From contig CAZGVW010000093.1 in NCBI GenBank assembly GCA_964529265.1, positions 1-56,549 on the forward strand: a stretch of DNA of 56,549 nucleotides, given 5' to 3'. Under the pieces are notes generated by a model. The model was not told the DNA's origin. It saw nothing but the letters and a program-made list of their open reading frames with translations, and made no database searches. Both the position numbers and the translations under genes were made by a program. The stretch comes from CAZGVW01 sp964529265 (GTDB taxonomy: Bacteria; Planctomycetota; Phycisphaerae; Phycisphaerales; UBA1924). Positions 55,358-56,549 of the stretch are shown one piece after another (positions within the stretch are counted from its first letter, which is position 1; every line of letters begins with the position of its first letter).

Positions 55358-56446
55358 ATGAGATCAAGACTCCTCATCTTCGTCGCCGCCGTCATCGCCA
55401 TCGGGTTCCTGATGTTCGCGTTCACGCGGACGGTGGGGTTCACCGAGAAGGCCGTCATCCAGACCTTCGGCGGCGCCAGTGAGAGGTCGGTGGTGGACGA
55501 GCCCGGCCTCGTCTTCCGCTGGCCAGCGCCGATTCAGCGGGTCACGGTGTACGACACGCGGGCCCGCCTCCTGACCACCCGCTCCGAGACGCAGCAGACC
55601 GCCGACAACCGTCAGATCGTCGTCGAGGCGTTTCTGACGTGGCGCGTCAGCGATCCGCTCAAGTTCCTCCAGCGCTTCGGCAGCGAGGGGTCGGAGGAGC
55701 GGCGCCACTATGCCGCGGCGGAGCGAACCCTGCAGGCCCAGTTGCGCAGCGCCATGTCGGAAGTCAGCCGCTACCGGCTCGATGAACTGTTCACGCCGAC
55801 CCCCGGTGGATCCCGCCTCGGCGACCTTGAGCAGGCCATCGCCAGCCGGTTGCAGTCGCCCATGTCGGAAGGGGCCTCAGTCGCCGAGTGGGGCGTCGAA
55901 CCGATGGTCGTGGGCATCAACCGGATCGTGCTTCCGGAAGATACGACGAAGGATGTCTTCGAGCGCATGAAGGCCACCCGCCAGCGGCTGGCCAGCGAGG
56001 CGGAAAGCCGCGGGCAGGCTGATGCGAACACGATCCGGGCCTCCGCCGATTCCGCCGCGCGCCGGATCCTGGCGTTCGCGGAGAGCCGGGCGGCGGAGAT
56101 CCGCAATCGCGGCGACGAGGAGGCCACGCGGTACATCGCGCTGCTCAACGAGGAGCCGCGCCTGGCCGTGTTCCTCGAGCAGGTCGAGTTCCTCCGAGAG
56201 CTCCTGGGCCGCAGGACGACGCTCGTCATCTCGACCACCATGACGGGCATGAGCGTGCTACACCCGGCCCTGCTGTCGTTCCTCGGGGCGGAGAGTCTCC
56301 CGCCGTTCACGCTGGATTCTTCGTCAGTGCCGGTGGGAGGCGAACGCGCTGTCACCGAGGCGCCTCAAGACGGCGACGAGCCGGTGAGCACGATCGGCGC
56401 GGCGGACGGCGATTCCCCCGCCGCGACGGGAGGAGCGCCCCAATGA
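55358..56446 (+). CDS. HflC-like SPFH/band-7 protein
   Basis: The protein has 362 residues. One N-terminal transmembrane helix (LLIFVAAVIAIGFLMFAFT) precedes the SPFH domain (VGFTEKAVIQTFGGASERSVVDEPGLVFRWPAPIQRVTVYDTRARLL) and a coiled-coil (RMKATRQRLASEAESRGQADANTIRASADSAARRILAFAESRAAEI). The pattern after the coil (ALLNEEPRLAVFLEQVEFLRELL) is HflC-like. It pairs with the preceding gene; its stop overlaps the start of a third gene (ATGA), so all three are coupled. Confidence 0.85.
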   Translation: MRSRLLIFVAAVIAIGFLMFAFTRTVGFTEKAVIQTFGGASERSVVDEPGLVFRWPAPIQRVTVYDTRARLLTTRSETQQTADNRQIVVEAFLTWRVSDPLKFLQRFGSEGSEERRHYAAAERTLQAQLRSAMSEVSRYRLDELFTPTPGGSRLGDLEQAIASRLQSPMSEGASVAEWGVEPMVVGINRIVLPEDTTKDVFERMKATRQRLASEAESRGQADANTIRASADSAARRILAFAESRAAEIRNRGDEEATRYIALLNEEPRLAVFLEQVEFLRELLGRRTTLVISTTMTGMSVLHPALLSFLGAESLPPFTLDSSSVPVGGERAVTEAPQDGDEPVSTIGAADGDSPAATGGAPQ

Positions 56447-56549
56447 GCGATCCGTTCCTCCCCGATGATCCGCGCACGCAGTTCGATCCGGCGCCGGAAG
56501 GCGCGGAGCCCGCGATCGACTATGCGTCGATGGATCCGGCGCAGCAATC
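56443..56549 (+). CDS. Start of a third gene in the SPFH operon (3' truncated by window)
   Basis: ATG 56443 overlaps the HflC-like stop. The 35 visible residues (MSDPFLPDDPRTQFDPAPEG...) are acidic and Pro-rich, without recognisable features. GGAGGAGCGCCC precedes the start. The identity cannot be told; in planctomycetes a further SPFH-type protein often follows such a pair. Confidence 0.65.
   Translation, partial: MSDPFLPDDPRTQFDPAPEGAEPAIDYASMDPAQQ

Overview
The window is GC-rich bacterial chromosome, and the gene content points to a planctomycete, most likely Phycisphaerae/Phycisphaerales. The reasons are the pair of secreted proteins ending in dockerin-like repeats and a terminal Gly-Pro-Cys, the 55-residue PVC-type small basic protein, tandem TPR/SPINDLY-type O-GlcNAc transferase-like proteins, and a ribosomal-protein cluster with unusual tails and fusions. 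This is inference from gene content; no 16S rRNA lies in the window.

Layout. (1) 1-4541: chaperone block groES (3' end) - four-helix-bundle/23S-IVP gene - groEL - dnaJ - grpE - FmdB-like zinc ribbon. The IVP gene sits between groES and groEL inside a perfect 31-bp inverted repeat built from GGGCAAT/GGGGAAT heptads. (2) 4542-8712 (minus): a MoaB/MogA-like gene followed by two tandem TPR-O-GlcNAc transferase-like genes. (3) 8808-12665 (plus): acpS, a membrane-anchored protein, the small basic protein, a class I/II aminotransferase and GAPDH with a strong terminator. (4) 12942-20154 (plus): two tandem secreted dockerin-type paralogues, two tandem methyltransferase-like paralogues and a UDP-galactopyranose-mutase-like flavoprotein, a probable cell-surface/glycan segment. 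(5) 20209-22042: two Cys-rich small secreted proteins among 11-bp tandem repeats, mscL and tRNA-Ser(TGA). (6) 22069-24690 (minus): a TetR-DUF1761-SRPBCC/VOC operon with a visible palindromic operator. (7) 24859-33388: a DUF481 outer-membrane protein, a tRNA-dihydrouridine synthase, a lipoprotein, two uncharacterised exported proteins, a ferredoxin-NADP reductase-like protein and another exported protein. (8) 33494-49764: the S10-spc-alpha ribosomal super-cluster, from rpsJ to rplQ, including secY, map, infA and rpoA. (9) 49823-56549: pheS, two membrane proteins, and an HflK/HflC-like SPFH pair followed by the start of a third gene.

The most unusual object is the element at 102-590. It resembles the intervening sequences (IVS) of 23S rRNA genes: an IVP gene framed by long inverted repeats. 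Here it interrupts a protein operon (groES-groEL) instead of an rRNA. In a groES-groEL co-transcript the arms could form 37 consecutive base pairs, a potential RNase III-type site that would loop out the IVP gene. Other points of note are a uL22 with a helix-turn-helix-like N-terminal domain, a short S14 without its zinc cysteines, absence of rpmD, adk and rpsD from their usual places, an SRPBCC-VOC fusion that keeps an internal ribosome binding site, and a possible small RNA on the minus strand near 27.6 kb.

Start sites were chosen from Shine-Dalgarno position, family alignment from memory and overlap with neighbours. No database or folding program was run.
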